From the NCBI GenBank assembly GCA_030388825.1, contig CP128836.1, positions 372,001 to 436,000 of the forward strand: a stretch of DNA of 64,000 bases, given 5' to 3'. A program made the translations under genes and the position numbers. Within the stretch, counting starts at the first letter, position 1. Each line of letters opens with the position of its first letter. Positions 1 through 8,008 of the stretch are shown here, one piece after another. The DNA comes from Rossellomorea sp. AcN35-11. GTDB taxonomy: Bacteria; Bacillota; Bacilli; Bacillales; Bacillaceae_B. Below the pieces are notes generated by a model that saw only the letters and a list, made by a program, of their open reading frames with translations, had not been told where the DNA came from and did not search any database.

Positions 1-2
1 AT

Positions 3-1190
3 GAAGAACGAGAGAAACTAACCTGGAAATTCCCCAATAGTAATGTTAATAAGTTACCCACAGACTTATTGAAACCACTGGTGATCTATGAGCCACCTGA
101 CTCTGATACAAAGAGAGAATTTGAAGCGATTGAAAGAGAGGCATTGGCTCTTAAACACCCATGCAAGGTCGTAGATGTTAGGCACGGTCCACGAGTAACC
201 CAATATCAACTACAACCAAAGAAAGGCGTTAATATCACTGGATACAAGCGGTTTAATGCTAACTTCCAAGCGGCTTTGTTTGCTAATAAACTGAATATGT
301 ACATTCCTATTCCCGGGACGAACCGAGTAGGAATCGAAATCCCAACTAAACACCCATTCCCCGTGCAGCTAAGAGGGCTATTGGAGGATGAGGAATACCA
401 GGCGAAAAAGAGGCCTTTAAGCTTTCCATTGGGAATGGACCTGTATGGCAAACCGATATTCGCTGATCTCGCTTCGATGCCACACCTATTAGTGGCCGGT
501 GCCACCGGAGCTGGTAAGTCTGTCTTTCTAAACTCACTGATCTTGAGCCTTTTATACGGAAATGAGCCTCACGAGTTAAAGTTCCTTTTCATTGACCCGA
601 AACAAGTGGAATTATCCATTTACGAAGGAATACCTCATTTAAGATCTACAGTCGTGAAAGATGCCAAGAGAGCTGGAGAAGCACTAAGTAGCTTAGTGAA
701 GGAAATGATGAACCGGTACAGTTTAATGGAAGAGGCAGGAGTGCGGAACATTGACGGCTACAATGCAAAACTACTAAAGAAAGACCCCAAAGCACTTAAA
801 CTTCCATACATTGTCGCTGTGGTGGACGAGGTAGCGGATTTAATAATGGCCGATGAAGAAGGGCATGTAGAACACTATATTGTCCGATTAGCCCAACTAG
901 CAAGGGCAGCCGGTATCCATATGGTGATCGCCACACAGAGACCCACGAAAAAGGTGCTCTCCCCAATAATAAAGGCAAATATGCCTGTAAGGATTGCTTT
1001 TTCAGTAGCGTCTAGCATGGATTCTATGACTATTCTCGATCAGACAGGGGCAGAAAATCTACTAGGAAAAGGAGATATGCTTTATCAACCAAAGGACGGA
1101 CCAAGAAGAAGATTACAGTCTGGGTTTGTTTCTGATGAAGAAACTGAAAAAGTAGTTGAGTATATACGAAAGAAATACCCTCCTAAGTAA
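3..1190 (+). CDS. FtsK/SpoIIIE-type DNA translocase (5' end outside window)
   Basis: This is a hexameric dsDNA-pumping ATPase motor. Counting from the TTG at 69, the Walker A motif GATGAGKS is at residues 144-151, Walker B VVDEVADL at about 251-258, and an ATQRP sensor follows. The frame stays open from 69 back to base 3, and the extra residues resemble the linker before the SpoIIIE alpha domain, so the true start lies left of the window. The protein ends soon after the motor (KKYPPK) and has no gamma (KOPS-reading) winged helix. Plasmid and phage FtsK-like motors are often this short. It may move or segregate this replicon; that role is inferred. Confidence 0.9.
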   Translation, partial: EEREKLTWKFPNSNVNKLPTDLLKPLVIYEPPDSDTKREFEAIEREALALKHPCKVVDVRHGPRVTQYQLQPKKGVNITGYKRFNANFQAALFANKLNMYIPIPGTNRVGIEIPTKHPFPVQLRGLLEDEEYQAKKRPLSFPLGMDLYGKPIFADLASMPHLLVAGATGAGKSVFLNSLILSLLYGNEPHELKFLFIDPKQVELSIYEGIPHLRSTVVKDAKRAGEALSSLVKEMMNRYSLMEEAGVRNIDGYNAKLLKKDPKALKLPYIVAVVDEVADLIMADEEGHVEHYIVRLAQLARAAGIHMVIATQRPTKKVLSPIIKANMPVRIAFSVASSMDSMTILDQTGAENLLGKGDMLYQPKDGPRRRLQSGFVSDEETEKVVEYIRKKYPPK

Positions 1191-1192
1191 GA

Positions 1193-1221
1193 TTGACAAT
1201 ATATAGGGATGAATATATAGT
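1193..1221 (+). promoter_or_regulatory. consensus sigma-A promoter
   Basis: TTGACA (1193-1198) and TATAGT (1216-1221) are separated by exactly 17 bp, directly after the FtsK stop. It should drive the HAD gene at 1308. The leader contains a perfect 7-bp hairpin, GTAGGGG/CCCCTAC, at 1256-1273. Confidence 0.75.
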
Positions 1222-1307
1222 AATAATACCCAAAGATACAAAAAAACGGATATCTGTAGGGGTATGCCCCTACTAGGTAGTCTCAAAATATATCAGAGGT
1301 GAACCAT

Positions 1308-2045
1308 TTGATTAAACTTGTTGTTTTCGACCTAGACAAAACCATAGCACCTCACTCCCAAAGAGGAGACATTAGAAATCACCTCATTTCATTAGAAGAC
1401 AAAGGGATTAGGCTAATGTTTATATCCTCAAAGCCCACTACATATGTATCTGGTTTTGTACAGAGTCTAGGAATCACAGAAGCTATCATTGTAGGGGAAA
1501 ATGGAGCGGAAATTCACTTCAATCTCAATTATCCCGTTCACAAAACTTATGTGTACTGCGAACACGAAGTGGACCAATTAGCAACACTTCAAGTTGATTT
1601 GCTACTAAAGTACACACGAGATATATGGTTTCAGCCAAATAACGTGAATGTGAGTGCTTTTAGCCGTAATAGCCGCATCCACTCCCTAGTTAAAAAAGAT
1701 ATAAAAGACTTTGTGAGTACACACAAAAACTTCTCCTATAATGAAAATCTCGAAGAGAACTCATTCGAAATCCATCCAAGTCAATCAGACCGTGGAGCAG
1801 GAATTAGAGTTGTAATGAGAGAATTAGGATTAAAACCACCAGAGGTAATCGGAATAGGAAATACTCGTAATGATAAGCCTTTATTTCTAGAAGGCATTCA
1901 TTCTATTAGCTGGAGTCAAAGTACAGCTAATCATAAAGTTTTAAACACATCGCAAGCCATCAATAAAGTGAATGAATTGATATCAGAAGAAGAGAAATTC
2001 AGTTTAAGCAATATCTATTACTTCGAGGCATACAAAAAAGCCTAA
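1308..2045 (+). CDS. HAD-superfamily (Cof / sucrose-phosphatase-like) hydrolase
   Basis: The nucleophile motif DLDKT is at residues 8-12, SSK (motif II) at about 40-42, and GNTRND (motif IV) at about 184-189. The cap-type insertion and 245-residue length fit Cof-type or mannosyl-3-phosphoglycerate phosphatase-type HADs, which hydrolyse small phosphate esters in the cytosol. The usual motif III lysine region reads DRGAG, with Arg at the expected place. The TTG at 1308 is chosen because AGAGGTG sits about 6 nt upstream; the in-frame GTG at 1299 overlaps that ribosome site. Substrate unknown. Confidence 0.8.
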   Translation: MIKLVVFDLDKTIAPHSQRGDIRNHLISLEDKGIRLMFISSKPTTYVSGFVQSLGITEAIIVGENGAEIHFNLNYPVHKTYVYCEHEVDQLATLQVDLLLKYTRDIWFQPNNVNVSAFSRNSRIHSLVKKDIKDFVSTHKNFSYNENLEENSFEIHPSQSDRGAGIRVVMRELGLKPPEVIGIGNTRNDKPLFLEGIHSISWSQSTANHKVLNTSQAINKVNELISEEEKFSLSNIYYFEAYKKA

Positions 2046-2062
2046 GAAAGTTAAACGCATAT

Positions 2063-2117
2063 TGGGAAGCACCCGGGTTAAGGATGGTATCTACCGTTCT
2101 TACCCGGGGTTTTTTAT
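2063..2117 (+). terminator. hairpin + U-run between HAD gene and lipoprotein gene
   Basis: CCCGGGTTAAG pairs with CTTACCCGGG and is followed by GTTTTTT. It can terminate the HAD transcript or act as an attenuator for the next gene, whose AAAGGAGG site follows at once. Confidence 0.65.
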
Positions 2118-2137
2118 TTAATAAAGGAGGAAGCCAT

Positions 2138-2710
2138 ATGAAATTCAAATTTAAGAAAGCTTTACCTGTATTTTTTGCTGGCTTATTATTAGTGGCTTGT
2201 GCACCAAGCGATGAACCTTCGAATACAGAACAAAACGAAGAAGCGAAACAAGATCAGAAACATAAAGAGAGCGAAAAAGTAAAGACAGAAGGGGAACAAG
2301 AGATAGATGGATCTCAAGAAACTGAAGATGGACCACTTACAAAAGAAAAAGCAATAAAAGGAGCAAAAGCAGTCCTGGACACACAGGTGAAGGCGATAGA
2401 AGAAGAGGACGTTGATTTATATATGTCTACATTACTGACTGCCGGAGAACAAGCTGATTATACTAAAGAGCAGTTAAAATTGTCCTTTGAAGCAAATGAT
2501 TTAATAGTAGAATTTGAGAATATTGATGTTGAATCTGTATCCGATGATTTTAATACAGTAGTTTTAGAAGTAGTTCAAATCACTAGGAGCAAGGAAGAGA
2601 ACAGAGATTTTATCGATAGTAAAGTTACACTCATTCAAACTCTCGAACACACCCACGAAACATGGTTAATTACGAGTACTGAACATAAATCTATGAAGGC
2701 ACTCGAATAG
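2138..2710 (+). CDS. predicted lipoprotein
   Basis: 190 residues. A short charged N-terminus, a hydrophobic stretch and the lipobox LLVAC (Cys about residue 19) predict export and lipidation on the outer face of the membrane. A charged, disordered linker (about 25-60) precedes a folded C-terminal half that could be an NTF2/DUF4878-like domain; this is a guess. The start is the ATG following AAAGGAGGAAGCCAT; an upstream in-frame GTG at 2084 lies inside the terminator hairpin and was rejected. Confidence 0.8.
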   Translation: MKFKFKKALPVFFAGLLLVACAPSDEPSNTEQNEEAKQDQKHKESEKVKTEGEQEIDGSQETEDGPLTKEKAIKGAKAVLDTQVKAIEEEDVDLYMSTLLTAGEQADYTKEQLKLSFEANDLIVEFENIDVESVSDDFNTVVLEVVQITRSKEENRDFIDSKVTLIQTLEHTHETWLITSTEHKSMKALE

Positions 2711-2767
2711 TTATACTTAACAACGTCATGATTTTTAATAAAAAATGTCGCTAGTTTTAATATTCAT

Positions 2768-2800
2768 TGTCACAACTTAGAATGAAAGGTGTCACAACTT
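2768..2800 (+). repeat. two 11-bp direct repeats, 22-bp period
   Basis: TGTCACAACTT occurs at 2768-2778 and again at 2790-2800. The 22-bp spacing is about two helical turns, as in operators bound on one DNA face. They lie upstream of the acidic lipoprotein gene. The binding protein is unknown. Confidence 0.5.
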
Positions 2801-2876
2801 CATTAGTAGTAAAACACCATGGCGCTTGTTCTCACATACACGGTTTGATAGACTAATAATTAGGTTTCAACAATGG

Positions 2877-2935
2877 AGGAAGCACCCATTCAAGTAGCAG
2901 TGATCTGCTCTTGGTTGGGTGCTTTTTTGGTTTAT
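2877..2935 (+). promoter_or_regulatory. leader hairpin with U-run before lipoprotein gene
   Basis: AAGCACCCA pairs with TTGGGTGCTT; an inner AGCAG/CTGCT stem is present and TTTTTT follows. It sits directly upstream of the ribosome site, so it resembles the attenuator-like leaders elsewhere in the window, although no extended -10 is obvious here. Confidence 0.55.
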
Positions 2936-2962
2936 TCTAATAAAAAATGGAGGAATTTGATT

Positions 2963-3247
2963 ATGACAAAGAAATCTTTTCTTAAAAAATCTGGTTTAAT
3001 CTTAATGGGAGCGGCCCTTACCGCAGCATTAGTAGGTTGCTCTGATTCTGAGGAAACCGAAAAAGAAGTAACTGAAGAAGAAGTTGCAGAAGAGTCAACT
3101 GAAACTGAAGAAGTGGAGAGCGGCGAAGAGGTAGCGGAGGAAGAAGCAACTGTCGAGGAAGAGCCATTGGATAGTGAAGAGGGCGCTGAAGGAAGTGCTG
3201 AAGAAGAGACATCTTCAGAAGACACTGAAACTGAGAAAGAAGAATAA
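2963..3247 (+). CDS. small acidic predicted lipoprotein
   Basis: 94 residues. A lysine-rich N-terminus, a hydrophobic core and the lipobox LVGC (Cys about 29) indicate a lipidated surface protein. Everything after the Cys is a Glu/Ser/Thr-rich low-complexity tail with hardly any hydrophobic residue, so it is probably disordered. The ATG at 2963 follows ATGGAGGAATTTG; the longer in-frame GTG start (2873) would run through the leader hairpin. Function unknown. Confidence 0.75.
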   Translation: MTKKSFLKKSGLILMGAALTAALVGCSDSEETEKEVTEEEVAEESTETEEVESGEEVAEEEATVEEEPLDSEEGAEGSAEEETSSEDTETEKEE

Positions 3248-3257
3248 AATCATTAAA

Positions 3258-3296
3258 AACGCAAGCCTGCTACATTTGTAGGCTTGCGTTTTTTAA
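3258..3296 (+). terminator. rho-independent terminator
   Basis: AACGCAAGCCT pairs with AGGCTTGCGTT and is followed by a T-run. It ends the acidic lipoprotein transcript. Confidence 0.85.
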
Positions 3297-3326
3297 TAAA
3301 ACAATCTAAATTAATACCGGTTAATA

Positions 3327-3623
3327 TTAGAATAGTAGCAGTTGTCCTACTGAATCGCATTTTACTTTTTGTTTTTTATCAGTTTTTATATGATTGGTAT
3401 TATCACTTTTATGAGCATCTGCGAATGAAGAATGTATTTCGATTGATAAATTCCTCTTTTTTGCCTCTCTTAACAAGTTTCTTTGACCTGTTTTTCTCCT
3501 CTCACGTTCTAAACAGTAGACTAATTCTTCATCCGTTAATTTAGGGATTCTCCCTAGCACGTTTATGTCATTACAAGATGTATGAAGGACCCAACGAACA
3601 TTTTCTCTATTTTCCACCAACAT
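3327..3623 (-). CDS. small hypothetical protein
   Basis: About 98 residues with mixed charged composition and a predicted helical middle (LTDEELVYCLERERRK). AAGGAG lies just before the candidate starts (TTG, ATG, TTG and GTG are adjacent in frame, so the exact start is uncertain). The composition looks protein-like, unlike the overlapping plus-strand reading frame. It ends facing the lipoprotein terminator. No family recognised. Confidence 0.55.
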   Translation of the reverse strand: MLVENRENVRWVLHTSCNDINVLGRIPKLTDEELVYCLERERRKTGQRNLLREAKKRNLSIEIHSSFADAHKSDNTNHIKTDKKQKVKCDSVGQLLLF

Positions 3624-3711
3624 CAACTCCTTGATTTAAGAATAATACTTAATTGAAAAAAGGTAAAAAAAACGAACACCTATTTTGTTTAGTAATTCTC
3701 TCTGACAGTGC

Positions 3712-3868
3712 TATAATGGTATATATACTCATTTAATTATTAATATTTTCTCTTTATGCAAGGAGAATGAACGTTTCTCAAAAACGCCGATATTAGCGCG
3801 ATCAACTGTTTGTTTACAGAATGTTGACCGTTAATATGGGCGTTTTTTATGTCCAAAAATTATTAAAG
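3712..3868 (+). promoter_or_regulatory. two-hairpin leader 1 (extended -10 + attenuator-like hairpin)
   Basis: TGC-TATAAT (-10 at 3712-3717) is followed by a small hairpin at 3748-3767 (TTCTC/GAGAA, loop with ATGC), then a long hairpin at 3781-3844 (AACGCCgATATTA with TAATATgGGCGTT) ending in a T-run, then GTCCA, then AAAGGAG. GTCCA can pair with the TGGGC of the hairpin's 3' arm. Confidence 0.7.
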
Positions 3869-3880
3869 GAGAGATCAAGT

Positions 3881-4213
3881 ATGACGAAAAGAGTTTTAGT
3901 ATTAATGGAGGTTCCAGAAGAACAAACGGTAGAAGGCACTAAATACAGCGTAGAACAGGCTTTTGGGAAAGATGTCCAAGTTCATGAGGTTAGTTTCTAT
4001 CCTTTTGAACAAAACGTTTTAAAACCACATTACCTGGATATCTATGATGACGCTGAGGCTTACTTCAGCAGTAACGATATCTTTTTATCCAATGACCAAT
4101 TAGCACGAATTGCCGAGATTGTTGGTGAAGAAGAAGCTGATAATGGTGAAGCCCGCAACAACCGTATTATAAGCGCAGCTAACTTACTAGGATATTTACC
4201 AGAGGAGGACTAA
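3881..4213 (+). CDS. hypothetical protein, first gene of an operon
   Basis: 110 residues, acidic, probably cytosolic, starting MTKRVLVLMEVP. The ATG follows AAAGGAGAGATCAAGT right after leader 1; the earlier in-frame GTG (3821) is inside the leader. It is spaced 3 nt from the next gene, so the two are probably co-translated. No family recognised. Confidence 0.8.
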   Translation: MTKRVLVLMEVPEEQTVEGTKYSVEQAFGKDVQVHEVSFYPFEQNVLKPHYLDIYDDAEAYFSSNDIFLSNDQLARIAEIVGEEEADNGEARNNRIISAANLLGYLPEED

Positions 4214-4216
4214 TGC

Positions 4217-4543
4217 GTGCAAGCAATTAATTGGGCAAGAAGCTATAGTTTGAAGAATCCTATGAATCAAAAACAAATGGAGGATGCCATTCAATCTCTT
4301 TCTGAAGGCAAATTAGGGGATATGGATGATTACAGCCAAGAAGCATTCACTAAAACATTTTGCGAGGGTATTCTTCATTTAGAAGGTAATCTTCTATACG
4401 GAAATGACATTCACCCACACAAAGCCGAACGATTCATCAATCCAACCGAATACAAGAGAAAGTACAAGGAAGTCGAGAAAATTGTAGCGAATTCCATCGA
4501 AAGACAAAAAAGATTATATCTCCAAATGATCAACTCAAAATAA
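4217..4543 (+). CDS. hypothetical protein
   Basis: 108 residues, GTG start behind AGGAGG. Predicted mostly helical with a basic C-terminus. It follows the 3881 gene by 3 nt in the same operon. No known domain seen. Confidence 0.75.
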   Translation: MQAINWARSYSLKNPMNQKQMEDAIQSLSEGKLGDMDDYSQEAFTKTFCEGILHLEGNLLYGNDIHPHKAERFINPTEYKRKYKEVEKIVANSIERQKRLYLQMINSK

Positions 4544-4574
4544 ACCAAAAATTATTGAATAGGAGCGATTACAC

Positions 4575-5189
4575 ATGTTTGAAGCATTCGCACAAGGAAG
4601 ACAAGATGAATTCTTGAAATTTGATGAATTAAAGGTAGAACTACTTCTTACGCATGGTACACCAAAAGACCACCTTTGGTTAACAGATCTTGACCTTACT
4701 AAAGATGGGAAAGGCATTTTATTCTACCATGAAAGTGGAAATATGCTTTCGTATGGTATTTTTGAATTAGACAGTGTAGAATCCTTTGAAGAAGCATGCA
4801 AAGAGGTATCACGTTACTTCACCGGGGATGAACCTACTAATAATGAAAAAGGAGAGACCGAATTGAAATCTTTATTTGACGGTACCTTTATTGAAGATAT
4901 TAATTTTAAAATTGATACTGATCGAATGTTAGCATTTGAATTCAGAGCTGCAGAAGAAGTTTACATTGAGGAAGGCGACTTCGACGCAGATACATTCCGC
5001 ATTGAGTACTTCAAAGAATCCAAACAAATCTACGTAGCAACGACGTTTGATGAGGATTATGACGTAGGCGAGGAAATCACTCATCTTTGCGATACGAAAG
5101 CAATGTTTGAGTATTGCCTAGAAAAAGATAAAACTGAAGAAATCGAAGACCATACAGAAGAATATATCCAACATTGTGAAGGTGAATAG
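4575..5189 (+). CDS. hypothetical acidic protein
   Basis: 204 residues, strongly acidic in the second half (many Glu/Asp), no membrane segment. Two similar-sized parts are joined by a charged linker around residue 93 (TGDEPTNNEKGE). The ATG follows AGGAGCGATTACAC. It lies in the operon started by leader 1, with the next gene 2 nt downstream. No family recognised. Confidence 0.75.
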   Translation: MFEAFAQGRQDEFLKFDELKVELLLTHGTPKDHLWLTDLDLTKDGKGILFYHESGNMLSYGIFELDSVESFEEACKEVSRYFTGDEPTNNEKGETELKSLFDGTFIEDINFKIDTDRMLAFEFRAAEEVYIEEGDFDADTFRIEYFKESKQIYVATTFDEDYDVGEEITHLCDTKAMFEYCLEKDKTEEIEDHTEEYIQHCEGE

Positions 5190-5191
5190 TA

Positions 5192-5395
5192 ATGAATACA
5201 TTTACTTTCGCAGAGGTTACATGGGTTAGGGTCTTTGTTTATTACAACAAGCCCTTCCTTTCCCTAGAAGAGATCACTTTAGACGGTAAGGAAACACCAG
5301 TAGAGGGTTGGATGAGGTTAGATGAATTCGAGAACAATGAAGAAATCTCATTCTTATACAGCAGTAAAGAGAGTATTATCGAAGGAACTTCATGA
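5192..5395 (+). CDS. small hypothetical protein
   Basis: 67 residues; starts 2 nt after the previous stop, so translation is likely coupled. Acidic, no recognised domain. A terminator follows. Confidence 0.65.
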   Translation: MNTFTFAEVTWVRVFVYYNKPFLSLEEITLDGKETPVEGWMRLDEFENNEEISFLYSSKESIIEGTS

Positions 5396-5405
5396 TTATC
5401 TTTAT

Positions 5406-5443
5406 GAACCCGTTTCTATTTGGTTAGAAGCGGGTTCTTCTTT
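5406..5443 (+). terminator. rho-independent terminator (CCCG...CGGG type)
   Basis: GAACCCGttTCTA pairs with AGAAGCGGGTTC, followed by TTCTTT. It ends the 3881-5395 operon. Confidence 0.75.
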
Positions 5444-5558
5444 GCTTCCTTAGAACATTGCAAGAATTGATGAGCCAATCATTACAACATGAACCTAATC
5501 AAGTTTACATGCTAATATAAGAACAGTCGGAAAAAGATACTAAAGGAGAAGATTATAG

Positions 5559-5981
5559 ATGATGATGAGAAAAATAGTAGACCAATTAACTAACAAAGAA
5601 CTTCAAACGTGCTTCCATGAGCTTGATGAATGGATGAAGACAGGCATCTTAAAAAAGGGCGGTTCTGTAAGAGCCATTCATGAAGATATAGAAACAAAGT
5701 TAGATGTTGAAGTTGATTTAAGGTCAGTAGAGAAAGAGATTCTCTATATAATCGGTGAACGATCCTCTAGTGGCCAGTCTGAAAGAGAAACGAATGGAAC
5801 GAATTTAACCCCTTTTGAAGAAATCTACCAGTTGAACAATGCCATGAGAGAAGCAATTTCCACAATCAAAGGTACTGATGCGGAGTATTTTGAAGAAGCA
5901 CAATTGGATTATTTAATTAAACTCTCCCAAGAATTAATAGATGAAGCCACTAATGTAAAACGTTGGTTTAAACAAGATTAA
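5559..5981 (+). CDS. hypothetical helical protein
   Basis: About 140 residues. Three ATG codons in a row follow AAAGGAGAAGATTATAG; the first is reported. Predicted almost all-helical, with a Ser/Gly/Glu-rich linker near residues 68-80. Cytosolic. Function unknown. Confidence 0.75.
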   Translation: MMMRKIVDQLTNKELQTCFHELDEWMKTGILKKGGSVRAIHEDIETKLDVEVDLRSVEKEILYIIGERSSSGQSERETNGTNLTPFEEIYQLNNAMREAISTIKGTDAEYFEEAQLDYLIKLSQELIDEATNVKRWFKQD

Positions 5982-6023
5982 TACTCCGTTAAGGGTACTC
6001 AAATGGACAAGAGGAGCAGGAAA

Positions 6024-6479
6024 ATGAAGCAAAAATATTTCGAAGATGTGAATGGATTAAAATTGATTGTTAAACATCGCAGGTCAGCGGTGTTTTTTGA
6101 GGGCATAGCAAATATAGAAAAGCCAAACATATACAAAGGAAATGATCATAGATCTTATATCTGTATTACAGAGTTAAAACGGACTTACACATTCTCTGGA
6201 GAGATATTTCAGGAATTATGTGATTACTGCAACCAGATCGCTTTTGAATCTTGGTCAATCTTCACTCCCAAGCCGATTGATGGTCTTGGTGCGGAATACG
6301 ACGATTACTATGACAAAGACTTTGACAACAACGGAAGACTATCTATCAGCGAATTAGGAATGGATATTGAAGGCCCCTACACCCAACTGAAATCAGATGG
6401 TGAAGTTGTGCGCTTGATAAAGTTCAATAAACGAAAGTTCGAGTCATTCTTATATGACCTAAATCGAATCGTCAGCTAA
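6024..6479 (+). CDS. hypothetical protein
   Basis: 151 residues, mixed alpha/beta composition, aromatic-rich. ATG 6024 is chosen because GAGGAG lies just upstream; the in-frame ATG at 6003 contains that site within its own coding sequence and has no ribosome site. An acidic aromatic stretch (EYDDYYDKD) is at about residues 91-99. No family recognised. Confidence 0.7.
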   Translation: MKQKYFEDVNGLKLIVKHRRSAVFFEGIANIEKPNIYKGNDHRSYICITELKRTYTFSGEIFQELCDYCNQIAFESWSIFTPKPIDGLGAEYDDYYDKDFDNNGRLSISELGMDIEGPYTQLKSDGEVVRLIKFNKRKFESFLYDLNRIVS

Positions 6480-6536
6480 CAATACTACACTGAATATCAA
6501 CAGTGTTTATCGTAAAAAAAGAGAAGGAGTAATAAA

Positions 6537-6644
6537 ATGAAGAAATGCCATTTATGTGAAGCAAAAGCAGAGAAAACATATACATTAGGGGTTTTAAAGC
6601 TTTGTAAATCTTGCTATGGAAAAGTTACCAATAGGTTCAACTAA
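6537..6644 (+). CDS. 35-residue zinc-ribbon miniprotein
   Basis: MKKCHLCEAKA is followed later by LCKSCYGK, giving a CxxC...CxxC pair spaced to bind one zinc ion. The ATG follows GAGAAGGAGTAATAAA. Such miniproteins may bind nucleic acid or protein; the function here is unknown. Confidence 0.6.
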   Translation: MKKCHLCEAKAEKTYTLGVLKLCKSCYGKVTNRFN

Positions 6645-6751
6645 TATACAATTCAACGATCTAATAGCCACTCAAGTTGTAACACAAGCGGGTATACCAA
6701 TTCACAGAATATGCAAGTGTAGAATTTATTGATACATGGAGGAATTTAAGT

Positions 6752-6943
6752 ATGAACGAAATGAACAGATTATATGGAAAACTTCTTATCGATAAACGTG
6801 TTGAATCAGATGGTTTAAGTTACGGCAGAGTCTTACGAAAAGGCACTGTGTTCAGGCACATTTCAGCTGCTACTGATAAAAGACTTGGCAGATTTAAAGA
6901 GTTCACGTTCGAATTTAAAGATGATGAAGTGCAGTGGATTTAG
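6752..6943 (+). CDS. small hypothetical protein
   Basis: 63 residues with an ATG behind TGGAGGAATTTAAGT. Basic middle and acidic end, no membrane segment. Nothing recognisable. Confidence 0.6.
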   Translation: MNEMNRLYGKLLIDKRVESDGLSYGRVLRKGTVFRHISAATDKRLGRFKEFTFEFKDDEVQWI

Positions 6944-7004
6944 TGTGGAAGGAACAGTATAGTAGTATTAAACGACAGACATAGTTCGATAGGAGGGACT
7001 AAGA

Positions 7005-7157
7005 ATGCAAGTAAAGGACTTAATAAAAGTTCTCCAAGAATTGGACCAGGATTTAGAAACATGTGTAGGAGATTCACAGTATGCAGATAGACCAATCACA
7101 AAAGCAGAGGTAAAAATCCAAGATGGGAAACTAAAGATTGGAGTATTCCCAAAGTAG
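7005..7157 (+). CDS. 50-residue hypothetical protein
   Basis: ATG preceded by AGGAGGGACTAAGA. It begins MQVKDLIKVLQELDQDL, a helix plus strand pattern seen in many short phage and plasmid proteins (LIxxLxxLpxd). Function unknown. Confidence 0.6.
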   Translation: MQVKDLIKVLQELDQDLETCVGDSQYADRPITKAEVKIQDGKLKIGVFPK

Positions 7158-7196
7158 AGATGAAATGACCTTTCATGAATCTAGGAGGTATATATT

Positions 7197-7358
7197 TTGA
7201 ATTACTCAGAGAAGAAAGCGTTAGATGCTTATATCACAGGCAGCACCGTAGTAAGAGAAGAAGATGCACCAGCTGTCATGAAAGAATTAGAAAACCATAA
7301 CGGAACTTATTATGATGATATCCGCATGAATGGACTGGTTTCTATTGAGAAAGGTTAA
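7197..7358 (+). CDS. 53-residue hypothetical protein
   Basis: TTG start placed by CTAGGAGGTATATATT just upstream. Acidic, soluble. It lies 39 nt after the previous small gene, probably in the same transcript. No family recognised. Confidence 0.55.
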   Translation: MNYSEKKALDAYITGSTVVREEDAPAVMKELENHNGTYYDDIRMNGLVSIEKG

Positions 7359-7402
7359 TTCTTAGAGTCATAGGTCAAAAACCTAAAAATTATAATAGCT
7401 GA

Positions 7403-7437
7403 CCCCGCTCCTCAAACCAAAGGGAGCGGTTTTTTAT
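7403..7437 (+). terminator. terminator of the GGAGCGG family
   Basis: CCGCTCC pairs with GGGAGCGG and is followed by TTTTTT. It separates the small-gene cluster from the ADP-ribosyltransferase-like gene; the next start is only about 20 nt on, so an attenuator role is possible. Confidence 0.75.
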
Positions 7438-7455
7438 AGAAAGAAGGTTTGAAAA

Positions 7456-7860
7456 ATGAAGAAGATCGATACTCTTACTGTTTACCACGGCCGAAACAAT
7501 CATGATGATGTCACAGAAGATATTATGTTCTTTTCATCTGACGAAAACTTTTCGAAGGATTACGGTCAAGTAAAGCAATATACCATCACTATCCAGGAGC
7601 CATTTCATACATGCGAAAAAGAACATGTAACAAGACTCTTGGAGAGAGTTAGTCTTTTAAAGGACACATACGATGATCAAGAATATACTAATTACGATGA
7701 GTTATCAGAGGCCGGCTTATTTTATCGAGATACATGGGAAATCTTTGAGCCTCATATTAGAAAAATCGAGCAGTTAGGTTTCAATGGAATGATCATTTAT
7801 GAAGGTGGCATAGAAAATTATATCTGCTTTCATAATACCCAGTACAGTCAAAAACATTAA
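7456..7860 (+). CDS. ADP-ribosyltransferase-fold-like protein
   Basis: 134 residues. The N-terminus VYHGR, then FFSSDENFSKDYG, then a late GFNGMIIYEG...FHNTQ follow the order seen in small ART/PARP-like domains of phages and polyvalent proteins (yHGt, FsS, aY, gyDGii, v.f...Q). If correct it would bind NAD+ and may ADP-ribosylate a target. A catalytic Glu cannot be assigned with confidence. The ATG follows AAGAAGGTTTGAAAA. Three other possible ART-fold genes lie in this window (19355, 21984, 43816). Confidence 0.55.
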   Translation: MKKIDTLTVYHGRNNHDDVTEDIMFFSSDENFSKDYGQVKQYTITIQEPFHTCEKEHVTRLLERVSLLKDTYDDQEYTNYDELSEAGLFYRDTWEIFEPHIRKIEQLGFNGMIIYEGGIENYICFHNTQYSQKH

Positions 7861-7895
7861 CATTGTGATACCATAGATACCAGGAGATGATACTT

Positions 7896-7949
7896 ATGAA
7901 GATAATCGGGCCAAAGTCCCAAACCACGCCTTTGAGTACTATCCTGTAG
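7896..7949 (+). CDS. 17-residue upstream ORF (leader peptide)
   Basis: ATG behind CAGGAGATGATACTT; the stop falls inside the left arm of the hairpin 7935-7952/7974-7991. A ribosome on this ORF would cover and open that hairpin, so it may control the gene at 8009. This is inferred from the arrangement only. Confidence 0.4.
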   Translation: MKIIGPKSQTTPLSTIL

Positions 7950-7991
7950 AGAAGAAATGAAACTCCTTGAGTCTCTCTACGGGATAGTACC
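7935..7991 (+). promoter_or_regulatory. 18-bp hairpin without U-run before CDS 8009
   Basis: The left arm 7935-7952 starts AGTACTATCC; the right arm 7974-7991 ends GGATAGTACC. It has two mismatched or wobble positions and a 21-nt loop. The ribosome site GGGAGAGG follows within about 8 nt. There is no T-run, so it is not a terminator; translational control is more likely. Confidence 0.55.
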
Positions 7992-8008
7992 TATCTCAGG
8001 GAGAGGAC

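Noticed and set aside
2932-3225. Ser/Val-rich minus-strand frame opposite the acidic lipoprotein
   Set aside because: It is the complement of Glu-rich codons; typical antisense artefact.
3284-3544. Plus-strand frame rich in Phe/Leu after the acidic lipoprotein
   Set aside because: Starts inside a terminator, low-complexity composition, and it is antisense to a better candidate with a ribosome site (3327-3623).
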